The notes under the pieces: generated by a model
Databases searched by the model: none
What the model saw: only the letters and a program-made list of their open reading frames with translations
Told to the model about the DNA's origin: nothing
DNA from: CAZMCH01 sp964564735
Lineage (GTDB): Bacteria; Poribacteria; DTPJ01
Direction: 5' to 3'
DNA: 64,000 bases
Assembly: GCA_964564735.1 (NCBI GenBank)
Contig: CAZMCH010000004.1
Span: 22,947-86,946 of the forward strand
Shown: piece after piece, positions 30,714-37,972 of the stretch
Numbering within the stretch: the first letter of the stretch is position 1
How the letters are laid out: every line of letters begins with the position of its first letter
Translations under genes and position numbers: made by a program

Positions 30714-31751
30714 ATGCCCAAACATACAATAGCATTATTGCTCATTATAGGGATATTAATTCTTTCTATGAACGCATTTTCAGCAACCTTAGAGCCAAAA
30801 GTTGGTGTTCGTCCAATGGGTATGTCTGCTTTTTCAGCAGTGGCAGATGATATTAATGCAACATCATGGAATCCGGCAGGGCTTGCGCTCATGCTCAATC
30901 AAGAGGCAGTCATGGCATATTCCCCTGTATATGGTGATGCTGATATAGTTCAGAGCAATTTAGCATACGCATATCCTAGTGGAAAATGGGGAACTTTCGC
31001 TTTGGACTTTTCATATCTTAACTATGGGAACATGGATTGGAGAGATTCTCTCGGAAAGGACTTGGGGAGTTTTAACAGAAAAGATAATTCCATATACTTG
31101 TCTTATGGTGTTAATCTTATTGACGCATTATCAGTCGGCATCGCATTAGGCACAACATCAATAACCATGAATCCAATGGAGGAATTATCAAACGGTTTGG
31201 GCTTTGATCTTGGCGCATTGTATAATATTAAAAGCAAGGCTTCAGTAGCATTATATATTGAAAATATCGGCGGAGTCAGCGCAGATGATAGAGAAATTGC
31301 AAGACAAAGATTGAGATTGGGAACAGCATATTCTGTCATAAATAAGCCCAATATGGGTTTGACACTAGCACTCGATATTGATGAGCAACAGAAAAAATTT
31401 GATACATTATATTTTGGTGCTGAATGGTCTGCTTTCAGCCCGTCAACATTCTTCGCAAAGAGGAAAATACAGGAAAGATACATAACACTTCAAAAATATG
31501 AAGGTATTGCTGATTTTGCAGAAGGACTCCCTGAAAAAAAAGGAAAAATATCTTTACTTGTTCGAGGAGGATTACAGAAACGCTTGGCTGTTGATAAACC
31601 TGTTGGATTTTCCGGAGGGTTTAGTATTAGATATGCGATAATGCCTAAGCTTTCAGCGAAGTTTGAACATGCCTTTGACCTTCATCCTTATTTGGATACA
31701 ACGCAAAGGTTTTCAATAGGCTTGGAAATGGGAAAAATGGTTTATGAATAA
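30714..31751 (+). CDS. PorV/PorQ-family outer-membrane protein (second copy)
   Basis: 345 residues from the ATG at 30714 (AGGAGGT upstream). The signal peptide ends near NAFSA. The family hallmark VRPMGMSAFSAVADDINATSWNPAGL follows at once, then alternating strands with Tyr/Phe/Gly-rich turns and a final FSIGLEMGKMVYE. It is a diverged relative of the product at 18511; the WNPAGL element is kept, and the end lacks the terminal Phe. Position after the second giant protein with a sorting-like C-terminus parallels the first pair. Its last codons overlap the start of the next gene. Confidence 0.75.
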   Translation: MPKHTIALLLIIGILILSMNAFSATLEPKVGVRPMGMSAFSAVADDINATSWNPAGLALMLNQEAVMAYSPVYGDADIVQSNLAYAYPSGKWGTFALDFSYLNYGNMDWRDSLGKDLGSFNRKDNSIYLSYGVNLIDALSVGIALGTTSITMNPMEELSNGLGFDLGALYNIKSKASVALYIENIGGVSADDREIARQRLRLGTAYSVINKPNMGLTLALDIDEQQKKFDTLYFGAEWSAFSPSTFFAKRKIQERYITLQKYEGIADFAEGLPEKKGKISLLVRGGLQKRLAVDKPVGFSGGFSIRYAIMPKLSAKFEHAFDLHPYLDTTQRFSIGLEMGKMVYE

Positions 31752-32517
31752 AAAAAGACAGTTGATCCGTAGAGCATTAATTTTGATCTCATTTTTGCTG
31801 TTTCCGATAACTATATTTTATTTTTCACCGTATCTTATTATCATGGGCGCAAGCGAGGGTATTGCTTCTGGTAGCTTCGTTATGTTTTCATCCATGTTTG
31901 TTTTATCGCTTTTCTTTGGAAGGCTATTTTGCGGTTGGGCATGTCCCGCTGGTGGATTAGGTGAATGCGCCTTCATGGCAAACTTAAACCAAGCAAAAGG
32001 CGGAAAGGCTGATTGGATAAAATATTTTATTTGGGTGCCTTGGATTGCGCTAATAATTATTATGTTCATTATATCAGGCGGGATACATTCCATAGAACCA
32101 CTATATCAGACTAAAGATGGAACGATTTTTCTAGGAAAAGATACCATAATGCACTACCCAAAGTATGGGATTTCAATTTCAGAACCTTGGACTTACATAA
32201 TTTATTTTATTATTGTTGCATTAGTGGTCATCTTATCTTTTGCCACTGGAAAGAGGGGATTTTGTCATTATGTTTGTTGGATGGCTCCATTTATGATTGT
32301 CGGAACTAAGATCAGCAATCTGATAAGATTACCCGTTTTGCGATTGAAATCGGACAAAGATAAATGTGTTAAATGCAAAGCCTGCACGAAAAATTGCCCT
32401 ATGAGCCTTGAGGTTATGGATATGGTGCAAAGCGGATCAATGAAGAATTCTGAGTGCATCCTTTGCGGAACTTGCGCTGATGTTTGCCCAAAGGGTGTTA
32501 TAAAGTATAGAATGTAA
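31744..32517 (+). CDS. NapH/MauN-like polyferredoxin membrane protein
   Basis: 257 residues with about four membrane helices. Two Cys motifs face one side of the membrane (RLFCGWACPAGG, residues ~61-72, and FCHYVCWMAP, ~175-184), as in NapH/MauN/CcoG-type electron-transfer proteins. Two C-terminal 4Fe-4S ferredoxin motifs follow: CVKCKACTKNCP and CILCGTCADVCP. These proteins pass electrons from quinol to periplasmic or cytosolic acceptors. The start overlaps the stop of the porV-like gene by 8 nt (ATGAATAA), suggesting co-transcription, though no functional link is obvious. No nitrate reductase or other partner is in the window. Confidence 0.85.
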   Translation: MNKKRQLIRRALILISFLLFPITIFYFSPYLIIMGASEGIASGSFVMFSSMFVLSLFFGRLFCGWACPAGGLGECAFMANLNQAKGGKADWIKYFIWVPWIALIIIMFIISGGIHSIEPLYQTKDGTIFLGKDTIMHYPKYGISISEPWTYIIYFIIVALVVILSFATGKRGFCHYVCWMAPFMIVGTKISNLIRLPVLRLKSDKDKCVKCKACTKNCPMSLEVMDMVQSGSMKNSECILCGTCADVCPKGVIKYRM

Positions 32518-32666
32518 TAGGTTATTTCTTGTAAGACCTTGACCAGTAAATTCAATTATTAGTTATTAAAATTCGCATGAATCAACATTGATTTATGTCT
32601 AGTTTATCCTTCCCTCTAATCAAACCATCAAACAAAAACAAATATCTAAGGCTTGTATCTGTTTAA

Positions 32667-32707
32667 TTATTGAGTAACAAAAAGCTATCAATTGATATAC
32701 TCAATAA
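32667..32707. promoter_or_regulatory. Perfect 10-bp inverted repeat upstream of the methyltransferase
   Basis: TTATTGAGTA (32667-32676) and TACTCAATAA (32698-32707) are perfect inverted copies separated by 21 nt, ending 30 nt before the start codon. Arm length and spacing fit an operator for a dimeric regulator, or an RNA hairpin in the leader. Confidence 0.5.
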
Positions 32708-32737
32708 ATATGAGAAATGATAACAATAAGGACAATA

Positions 32738-33661
32738 ATGAAAAGATTTCAAAAAATTATATATAGGCTTATGAGTAAAGGTATTTGTCCTGAATACTCT
32801 GATCCCAGATTTACCTTTGATATTAGATGGGATCAGATGCCAGAAGGAATAGACCCTGCATCTGGATTTCTGAATAATAAAAGAGCAATAAGAAAAAGAT
32901 GGCAGATAGAAAACTTTGCGCAGATAATAAGATGCTTGCTCAAAGGAAATGAGATAATTGTAGATTTTGGTTCAGGTTCAGGTCATCTTTCTTTTCCTTT
33001 GGCGCATTTGTTTCCAAATTGTCATTTTATACTAATTGAAAAAAATCCCTATCCGATTGAAATTGGAAAGAAAAGAATTGCTGACTCGGGTTTGAAAAAT
33101 ATTGAATTTTTTAATGGTTATATACAAGACTTTCATAAAAAGTTCGACTTTGGTATCGCTATACATGCTTGCGGGGAAGCAACAGACTTGGCACAAATAA
33201 GATGCTTTGAAAATAATGCACCTTATATACTTTGCCCATGTGATATTGGATACATACAAAATAGTTCCCTTGATTATCCAAGAAGTTCTCAATTCTCAAA
33301 ACTCATAACAAGAGAAGAATATAACGTGCTTGCGAGTGTTGCTGATTGGACAAGTTGGGATTTTGATGGCAAACAGGCTAAAAATGGCAAGCTTTGTATG
33401 GGATATATCAGTTATGACAGAAACTTATCAGCAGAAGAAATCGGTTATGAAACCTACCTTTTTACAACCAATCCAAGAGAAGCTACACCTAAAAATGACA
33501 TCATTTGTGGATACCCCAATAGAAGCAAAAAAATAGATATTTTTGGAAAGATTCGGTTATATCCAATCGATATTGTAAAAATGAATGACTTTGCTAATAA
33601 TTTTGAAAATGGAGCGCAAAAATCCATTGAAAGATTGGCTAGCTTTAAGTCTATCATTTGA
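32738..33661 (+). CDS. Class I SAM-dependent methyltransferase (Methyltransf_32-like)
   Basis: 307 residues from the ATG at 32738, which has AAGGA five nt upstream; an ATG at 32717 is in frame but has no site. The Rossmann motif I is VDFGSGSGHLSFPLA, followed by an acidic motif II (FILIEKNPYP). AIHACGEATD and LCPCDIGYIQ follow, the H-A-C-G and C-P-C pattern seen in Methyltransf_32 proteins related to GSTCD. The N-terminal ~70 residues are basic. Substrate unknown; tRNA or protein methylation is possible in relatives. It stands alone with a palindrome before it. Confidence 0.7.
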   Translation: MKRFQKIIYRLMSKGICPEYSDPRFTFDIRWDQMPEGIDPASGFLNNKRAIRKRWQIENFAQIIRCLLKGNEIIVDFGSGSGHLSFPLAHLFPNCHFILIEKNPYPIEIGKKRIADSGLKNIEFFNGYIQDFHKKFDFGIAIHACGEATDLAQIRCFENNAPYILCPCDIGYIQNSSLDYPRSSQFSKLITREEYNVLASVADWTSWDFDGKQAKNGKLCMGYISYDRNLSAEEIGYETYLFTTNPREATPKNDIICGYPNRSKKIDIFGKIRLYPIDIVKMNDFANNFENGAQKSIERLASFKSII

Positions 33662-34159
33662 GTAGATCAAACTTTATTATTTACATCTGACAAGAAAAAT
33701 GTTACTATTGATTTATATTGGCAGAAATAAATATCAAGATTTAAACAAATTTTGGCATTTATGCGTCAAAGCAGTGAAGAAAAAAACATAATCTGGCTTT
33801 TATTTGTAATTTTATGAGATATGAACTGATATTGATTATTAACCGATAATTAACCTAATATTTGATAGGAATTAACATAGTTATAATAAAATAATTGAAA
33901 CAAAACAGACTATTGTCTGACCGGATTAATTTTTTGGGAAATAGAACACGGATGAAACGGATTAAGCAGATTGACGCTGATTTAGTTCGTAATGAGTGAT
34001 ACGTGATGCTTAATGTGCTATACCTAATACATCTTACGTTTCACGCATTACATTTTACGATTTTTCTATCCACTTTAATCCACCAAATCCGCTTAATCAG
34101 CGTTCCACAAATAATTAATTTGGCTGACCACTATTTATCCAAGATCGGAGGAACACAAA
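33662..34159. other. Intergenic stretch holding a ~170-bp dispersed repeat element
   Basis: Bases 33662-33936 are AT-rich with nothing I can support. 33937-34106 is a repeat element (separate entry). The last 50 bases contain the ribosome site GGAGG of the next gene. Confidence 0.6.
33937..34106. repeat. Dispersed intergenic repeat element with imperfect inverted ends
   Basis: The left end reads GGAAATAGAACACGGATGAA then ACGGATTAAGCAGATT and CGCTGATTT. The right end, AATCCGCTTAATCAGCGTTCC, is largely its inverted counterpart. The middle holds degenerate GTAATGAGTGATACGTGATG-like repeats and a segment repeated, inverted, at 20181. The left end recurs at 45051-45098 (minus orientation) and, shorter, at 63982-64000. 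This looks like a small non-autonomous element or a palindromic repeat family. Confidence 0.65.
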
Positions 34160-34885
34160 ATGCGAATATTTATGCTTTTTTTTATTGCAATGATGACAAT
34201 AACTCCTTTGTGCATAGGGGCAAATTTCAAAGATGACTTTGAGAAAGGGATGGATGATTGGGTTGTTGTTGATGATCCGGATGAACTAATGAGTGACAAA
34301 GCACCATCAACTTGGGAAGTGAAAAATGGACCAATTGACGGAAAAGCTGTTTTTCAGGGATCAAATAGGTGGGGTGACCCTACCGATCAAATAGCGCTTG
34401 GAACCTATCTTATTTATGATAAAGCCGAGTTTGTTGATTTCATGTTCGAATTTGACACTATTGCGAATGACAATGACGGAATGGGTTGTGTTTGGAGATG
34501 GAAAAATAGGCTTAATCATTATAGATATATGATGGTCATAGATCCGGGCAGTAGAGGACCCTTTAGACGCATTGAAAGACGTTTGGGCGCAGATGGCGAC
34601 AAATTCCCATACTATGAATTTCTTGCAAAATCAAATGAATCTTATACACAAGGCCTCTTAATCCACATAGGCGTTGAAGTCAAAGGCTCTAAAATGACTG
34701 TATTTATGGATGGAAATCAAGTTCTTACCGCAGATGATAAAACCTATGATTCTGGAAAGATTGGTTTTGCTCTTTATGCACAGCAGGCTTTTTTTGACAA
34801 TGTAAAAGTTACAGACCTTAGTGGTGCGGTTGGGTCTAGTGGAAAGCTTGTTTCTAAATGGGCTTCGCTAAAATCAGCCAATTAG
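34160..34885 (+). CDS. Exported concanavalin-like protein with shared C-terminal W-tail
   Basis: 241 residues. Signal peptide ends near LCIGA. The mature part is a single beta-sandwich of the concanavalin/thrombospondin-C kind, with DDFEKGMDDWVVVDD at the start, GCVWRWKNRLNHYRYMMVID in the middle and SGKIGFALYAQQAFFDNVKV as the last strands. Such domains bind carbohydrate or calcium; the family is not identified with certainty. The C-terminus, beyond the fold, is KLVSKWASLKSAN, which fits a tail shared with the next three exported proteins (see findings). GGAGG precedes the ATG. It is 9 nt upstream of its paralogue and probably co-transcribed. Confidence 0.75.
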   Translation: MRIFMLFFIAMMTITPLCIGANFKDDFEKGMDDWVVVDDPDELMSDKAPSTWEVKNGPIDGKAVFQGSNRWGDPTDQIALGTYLIYDKAEFVDFMFEFDTIANDNDGMGCVWRWKNRLNHYRYMMVIDPGSRGPFRRIERRLGADGDKFPYYEFLAKSNESYTQGLLIHIGVEVKGSKMTVFMDGNQVLTADDKTYDSGKIGFALYAQQAFFDNVKVTDLSGAVGSSGKLVSKWASLKSAN

Positions 34886-34894
34886 GAGTTTTGT

Positions 34895-35644
34895 ATGATA
34901 AAGCAAGCAAGTATAGCTTTATTAATGATTGCATTGATGCCGTATATTTCTTTTTCTGCAAATTTCTCAGAAAATTTCAATGACGGTGATATGAATGGCT
35001 GGATTACTTTGGACGAACCAGCAAAGCTTTTGAATGATAAGGGTCCCTCAAACTGGATAGTTATGGCTTCTCCTGTTGGCAAAGGCTCGGCATTAAACCA
35101 AACAAGCAATATATGGGGTGATCCGCCTGATGTTATTCCTTTGGGAACTTTTGCTATTTATAATCTCGCAGAATGGATAAATTTTGAATTAAAATTTGAT
35201 GTTTATTCGCTGGATAATGATTGTCTTGGAATCATTTGGGGCTGGAAAAATAGGACAAATCACTACAGATTTATAACTATGATTGATCCCGCAAATCCAG
35301 AAGGTGCAGGAGCAGATAAAGCCCCTTGGTCAAAGATTGAAAAACGTCTTGGTGATGATGAGCCTTATTATAATACTATCGGTAGAAAAGGCGAAGCATC
35401 ATACAAAGATAATGAATTAACTGATTTTAAGTTGATCGTAAAAGATGGGAAATTCTCAGTTTATTCAAAAGGAAAACTTGTTGTTGAAGCGCAAGATGAA
35501 AGCTATTCCGGAGGCAAAATTGGTTTTACGATGATTGCACAGCAGGGATGCTTTTTTGACAATATTGAACTTACAGATTTTGGCGCAGAAGTAAATTTAA
35601 AAGATAAATTAACATCAACTTGGAGTCTTATTAGATTAAGATAA
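34895..35644 (+). CDS. Exported concanavalin-like protein, paralogue of the preceding gene
   Basis: 249 residues. The signal peptide ends near SFSA. It aligns along its length with the previous product: ENFNDGDMNGWITLDEP, IIWGWKNRTNHYRFITMID, IEKRLGDDEPYY and GGKIGFTMIAQQGCFFDNIEL. Clear divergence points to an old tandem duplication. The C-terminal tail is KLTSTWSLIRLR, again K-x-x-[ST]-x-W followed by I-R. The paralogue keeps the Trp/Asn/His/Tyr centre (WKNR-NHYR) that may form a ligand site. Role unknown; probably a surface or periplasmic carbohydrate-binding protein. Confidence 0.75.
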   Translation: MIKQASIALLMIALMPYISFSANFSENFNDGDMNGWITLDEPAKLLNDKGPSNWIVMASPVGKGSALNQTSNIWGDPPDVIPLGTFAIYNLAEWINFELKFDVYSLDNDCLGIIWGWKNRTNHYRFITMIDPANPEGAGADKAPWSKIEKRLGDDEPYYNTIGRKGEASYKDNELTDFKLIVKDGKFSVYSKGKLVVEAQDESYSGGKIGFTMIAQQGCFFDNIELTDFGAEVNLKDKLTSTWSLIRLR

Positions 35645-35656
35645 ATTTTTTAACTC

Positions 35657-35681
35657 AGCATGTTGGTTCAAAAAACATGCT
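35657..35681 (+). terminator. 8-bp hairpin after the concanavalin-like pair
   Basis: AGCATGTT and AACATGCT pair perfectly around 9 nt, followed by TTCATTATCTT. A possible weak terminator 12 nt after the stop. Confidence 0.5.
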
Positions 35682-35738
35682 TTCATTATCTTAACATATT
35701 GCATTATGGCAATATACTTACTGAAAGGGGTAAATTCT

Positions 35739-36602
35739 ATGAAGTTACGTTTTGCTATTGCTTTTGTTGTTTGTTTTAGTATGATAACGGGTATTGCGAT
35801 TGCTGATCAAGATGCTTTGACTACCAAGATAAAATCAATGTCGGGTCTTATTGCTTATTATCCATTGGAAAGCGACTATAAGGATGTTGGACCAAAAAAA
35901 CTACATGGGGCAGAAGTTGGTGATGCAAAGGCTTTTGGGTGGACAGATGGAGTCAACGGAGGAAAAGCCCTAACAATTGATTCAGATCAATTTAATGGAA
36001 GTTTTCTTGACATACCAGCACCGATTGGCTCACCATTCGATACTGCAACAGCAAGTTGTGTTACATGGGTAAAACTTTATCCAAAAGATGGTTGGCAGGC
36101 AATATGCGAAAGAAGTAACCTTTGGTATCTTGAGACAGAGAATAAACCTGCAGAGTGGAAAGATAATGCTGTTGTATGGCGTATTTATGATCCAGTTGCT
36201 GTCGGTGGTGGTGGCGCTGGTCAGATGCGTGATAACGCAAATATAGCTATAAAAGATAATGAATGGTATCAGCTAGGCTGGACTTATGATGGACTGACAA
36301 TGGTCGGATATGTCAATGGGAAAAAAGTAATATCCAAAGACTATCCTGATAAATTGGGTCCCGTAGCTGGAACACCAAATCCCCCACCAGCAGGTAAAGG
36401 AAAAAATTATAATCTATCGTTAGGAACATGGCAACAGAGAGACGATTGGTTCAAAGGTGCAATCGATGATTTTGCCTATTTTAGCTCTGTTCTGACAGAA
36501 AACGAAATGATGTCCCTCTATGAAACTATGATGTCAGCTTCCTCATCTGTTACAAGCAAAGACAAATCTGCAACCCTTTGGGGAGAGATTAAAACAAAAT
36601 AA
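35739..36602 (+). CDS. Exported LamG-domain protein with shared C-terminal W-tail
   Basis: 287 residues from the ATG at 35739 (GAAAGGGG upstream; the signal peptide ends near GIAIA). A single LamG/concanavalin domain covers the mature part: GLIAYYPLESDYKDVGPKKL at the start, TASCVTWVKLYPKDGWQAI, WYQLGWTYDGLTMVGYVNGK, and FKGAIDDFAYFSSVLTENEM, which is the usual LamG end with the D-D-F/L-A-E pattern. It ends KSATLWGEIKTK, the same tail as its neighbours although the fold differs from the preceding two proteins. LamG domains commonly bind glycans or act in adhesion. Confidence 0.85.
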   Translation: MKLRFAIAFVVCFSMITGIAIADQDALTTKIKSMSGLIAYYPLESDYKDVGPKKLHGAEVGDAKAFGWTDGVNGGKALTIDSDQFNGSFLDIPAPIGSPFDTATASCVTWVKLYPKDGWQAICERSNLWYLETENKPAEWKDNAVVWRIYDPVAVGGGGAGQMRDNANIAIKDNEWYQLGWTYDGLTMVGYVNGKKVISKDYPDKLGPVAGTPNPPPAGKGKNYNLSLGTWQQRDDWFKGAIDDFAYFSSVLTENEMMSLYETMMSASSSVTSKDKSATLWGEIKTK

Positions 36603-36729
36603 AAAAAATTCTTACATCATCTCCCAAAAAGTGCATCCAAAATGGGTATATTATGGTAAGGGTCAACGATTTGATGCTCCAGCAGTTGAGCCTTTACCAC
36701 ATCATTGACTAAGAAGGGGGTGGTGATAA

Positions 36730-36762
36730 ATGTTCAAATCACCGAGGTGGTTGGAAACCTAG
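36730..36762 (+). CDS. Possible 10-residue leader peptide inside the structured RNA
   Basis: ATG at 36730 is preceded by GAAGGGGGTGGTGAT, an extended match to the 16S anti-Shine-Dalgarno tail. It encodes MFKSPRWLET and stops at 36760-36762, within stem 3. The initiation region is partly sequestered in the 6-bp stem GGTGAT/ATCACC. Translation would open stems 2 and 3, so it could act as a switch. It may also be chance. Confidence 0.35.
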   Translation: MFKSPRWLET

Positions 36763-36805
36763 CTATTAGGTTTTCAAACCATCCTTGACGATTTCGTCAA
36801 AGTCG

Positions 36806-36845
36806 GGGCTATGTTTCATTTTGAAACGTAGCCCTTTGATTTTTT
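36806..36845 (+). terminator. Strong intrinsic terminator
   Basis: GGGCTATGTTTCA (36806-36818) pairs with TGAAACGTAGCCC (36822-36834) as a 13-bp stem with one G-T pair and a 3-nt loop, followed by TTTGATTTTTT. Confidence 0.85.
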
Positions 36846-36847
36846 GT

Positions 36848-36876
36848 TTGACATTTATTAAAAAAAGTTTTATATT
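36848..36876 (+). promoter_or_regulatory. Consensus sigma-70-type promoter of the second LamG gene
   Basis: A perfect TTGACA (36848-36853), a 17-nt spacer and TATATT (36871-36876) give an expected start near 36883, about 45 nt before the ATG at 36928. Confidence 0.8.
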
Positions 36877-36927
36877 ACCTTCATAAATGCTATAAATAAA
36901 TCAAATAACATGACTTGGAGGTTTGAT

Positions 36928-37680
36928 ATGAAAAAAATAATATTTCTTAGTGTGATTGTTTGTTTGTTTTTTGGATTAGGTATAATCCCAATTAAAGCGC
37001 AAGACCTCGCCAAAGGTCTTGTAGGATATTGGCCATTGGATGAAAATGGCAAAGATATGGTAGGCAAAAGCGAAGGTAAACTTGAGGGTGGGTCAAAATG
37101 GATTAAAAATGGTAGGGTTAAAGGTGCAGTTGAGCTTGATGGTGTTACTGGGCATGTTGTAATATCTAACTTTGAATTAACTACAATAGACTTAACCGCT
37201 ACCGCATGGCTAAAAGGTTGGCGACAAGACGCTTGGGCAGGACTCATGTGTTCCAGAAATGATCCCATGAGTTTCTGGATAGGCTTTACTGATGCAGATA
37301 CCCTAAGCTATGTTTGGAATAACAATTCAGATAAAACTTGGGGCTGGAAGCAAGGACCTCAAATTCCCCAAGACGAATGGGCTATGTTTGCGATAACTAT
37401 TGCAAAAGATCAAGCAGTTTCTTATATATATACCGATGCAAAAAAAATGGTTTCTGCCGTAAATAAAATTGATCACCTAGAACAGACTATCGCAGATAAC
37501 CTCAAATTCGGATGGGATCAATGTTGCGGACCTGGTCGTCATGTCAAAGGCATTATGGATGAAGTTATGATCTATAATAGAACCTTGTCTGAGGCTGAAC
37601 TTGTAAAATTGGCAACCAGTGGGCTTGCTGTCGAAAGAATTGATAAACTAACAACGCAATGGGGAAAACTTAAGCAATAG
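36928..37680 (+). CDS. Exported LamG-domain protein 2 with shared C-terminal W-tail
   Basis: 250 residues from ATG 36928, chosen for GGAGG at 36917 and the signal peptide that starts there (ends near IPIKA). The LamG domain runs from GLVGYWPLDENGKDMVG through VKGAVELDGVTGHVVI, WAMFAITIAKDQAVSYIY and VKGIMDEVMIYNRTLSEAEL, which is the classic D-E-V-x-I-Y-N-R-x-L end. It finishes KLTTQWGKLKQ, the clearest form of the shared tail. It has its own promoter at 36848. Similarity to the first LamG product is modest outside the tail. Confidence 0.85.
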   Translation: MKKIIFLSVIVCLFFGLGIIPIKAQDLAKGLVGYWPLDENGKDMVGKSEGKLEGGSKWIKNGRVKGAVELDGVTGHVVISNFELTTIDLTATAWLKGWRQDAWAGLMCSRNDPMSFWIGFTDADTLSYVWNNNSDKTWGWKQGPQIPQDEWAMFAITIAKDQAVSYIYTDAKKMVSAVNKIDHLEQTIADNLKFGWDQCCGPGRHVKGIMDEVMIYNRTLSEAELVKLATSGLAVERIDKLTTQWGKLKQ

Positions 37681-37694
37681 TTTTGAAATTCTAT

Positions 37695-37723
37695 TTGACA
37701 AATAAGTCAATATGATTTATAGT
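37695..37723 (+). promoter_or_regulatory. Consensus sigma-70-type promoter upstream of a structured leader
   Basis: TTGACA (37695-37700), 17-nt spacer, TATAGT (37718-37723); a TATATA follows. The expected start near 37730 would give a transcript of about 240 nt to the terminator at 37972. Confidence 0.75.
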
Positions 37724-37803
37724 ATATATAGAGTTAGATAATTTATGTTATAAAGTCAATAGGAGCATTACTTAAATGAGAATCAGAGGGTGGTGATTAG
37801 AGC

Positions 37804-37917
37804 ATGGAAATCGACAGATTTAAATTCATATCCTTGTTAGCAAGAAATATTCATTGCTACAGGATAAATATGTTTAGGGAAAATATTGCCATGCCCACTG
37901 CCTTTATAGATTCTTAA
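37804..37917 (+). CDS. Possible 37-residue leader peptide
   Basis: ATG 37804 follows GAGGGTGGTGAT, an extended ribosome site very like that of the tiny ORF at 36730. It encodes 37 residues (starts MEIDRFKFISLLARN, ends TAFIDS) and stops 20 nt before the terminator. No similarity is recognised. The position, between promoter and terminator in front of a regulator, fits a leader peptide; a short independent protein is also possible. Confidence 0.4.
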   Translation: MEIDRFKFISLLARNIHCYRINMFRENIAMPTAFIDS

Positions 37918-37936
37918 TTTGAGTTTAAGAATATAT

Positions 37937-37972
37937 AAAGCCGTAGGTGATCTTGTTTCCTACGGCTTTTTT
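37937..37972 (+). terminator. Strong intrinsic terminator before the sigma-like gene
   Basis: AAAGCCGTAGG (37937-37947) pairs perfectly with CCTACGGCTTT (37959-37969) around an 11-nt loop, and the T run continues to 37972. It lies 47 nt upstream of the start codon at 38020. Confidence 0.85.

Larger units (their letters stand above)
36653..36845 (+). ncRNA. Candidate structured RNA with five consecutive hairpins
   Basis: Five stems follow one another. (1) 36654-36667 with 36685-36699: 13 pairs with one mismatch and one bulge. (2) GGTGAT/ATCACC at 36722-36743. (3) 36746-36759 with 36769-36784: about 14 pairs. (4) TTGACG/CGTCAA at 36785-36800. (5) the terminator at 36806-36834. Stem 2 places a start codon in its loop, and the ribosome site of a 10-codon ORF overlaps its 5' arm. 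The region ends in an intrinsic terminator, just before a good promoter for the next gene. It could be a 3'UTR of the LamG gene, a small RNA or a leader-peptide unit. I do not recognise it as a known RNA family. Confidence 0.55.

Noticed and set aside
36653..36845. Known riboswitch or T-box
   Set aside because: I could not match any class's conserved core (no T-box ACC bulge, SAM, TPP, cobalamin or glycine motifs); it also sits before a terminator followed by an independent promoter.
34160..37680. Shared tails as LPXTG, PEP-CTERM or T9SS sorting signals
   Set aside because: No LPXTG or PEP motif, no C-terminal hydrophobic helix, and too short for a T9SS domain.
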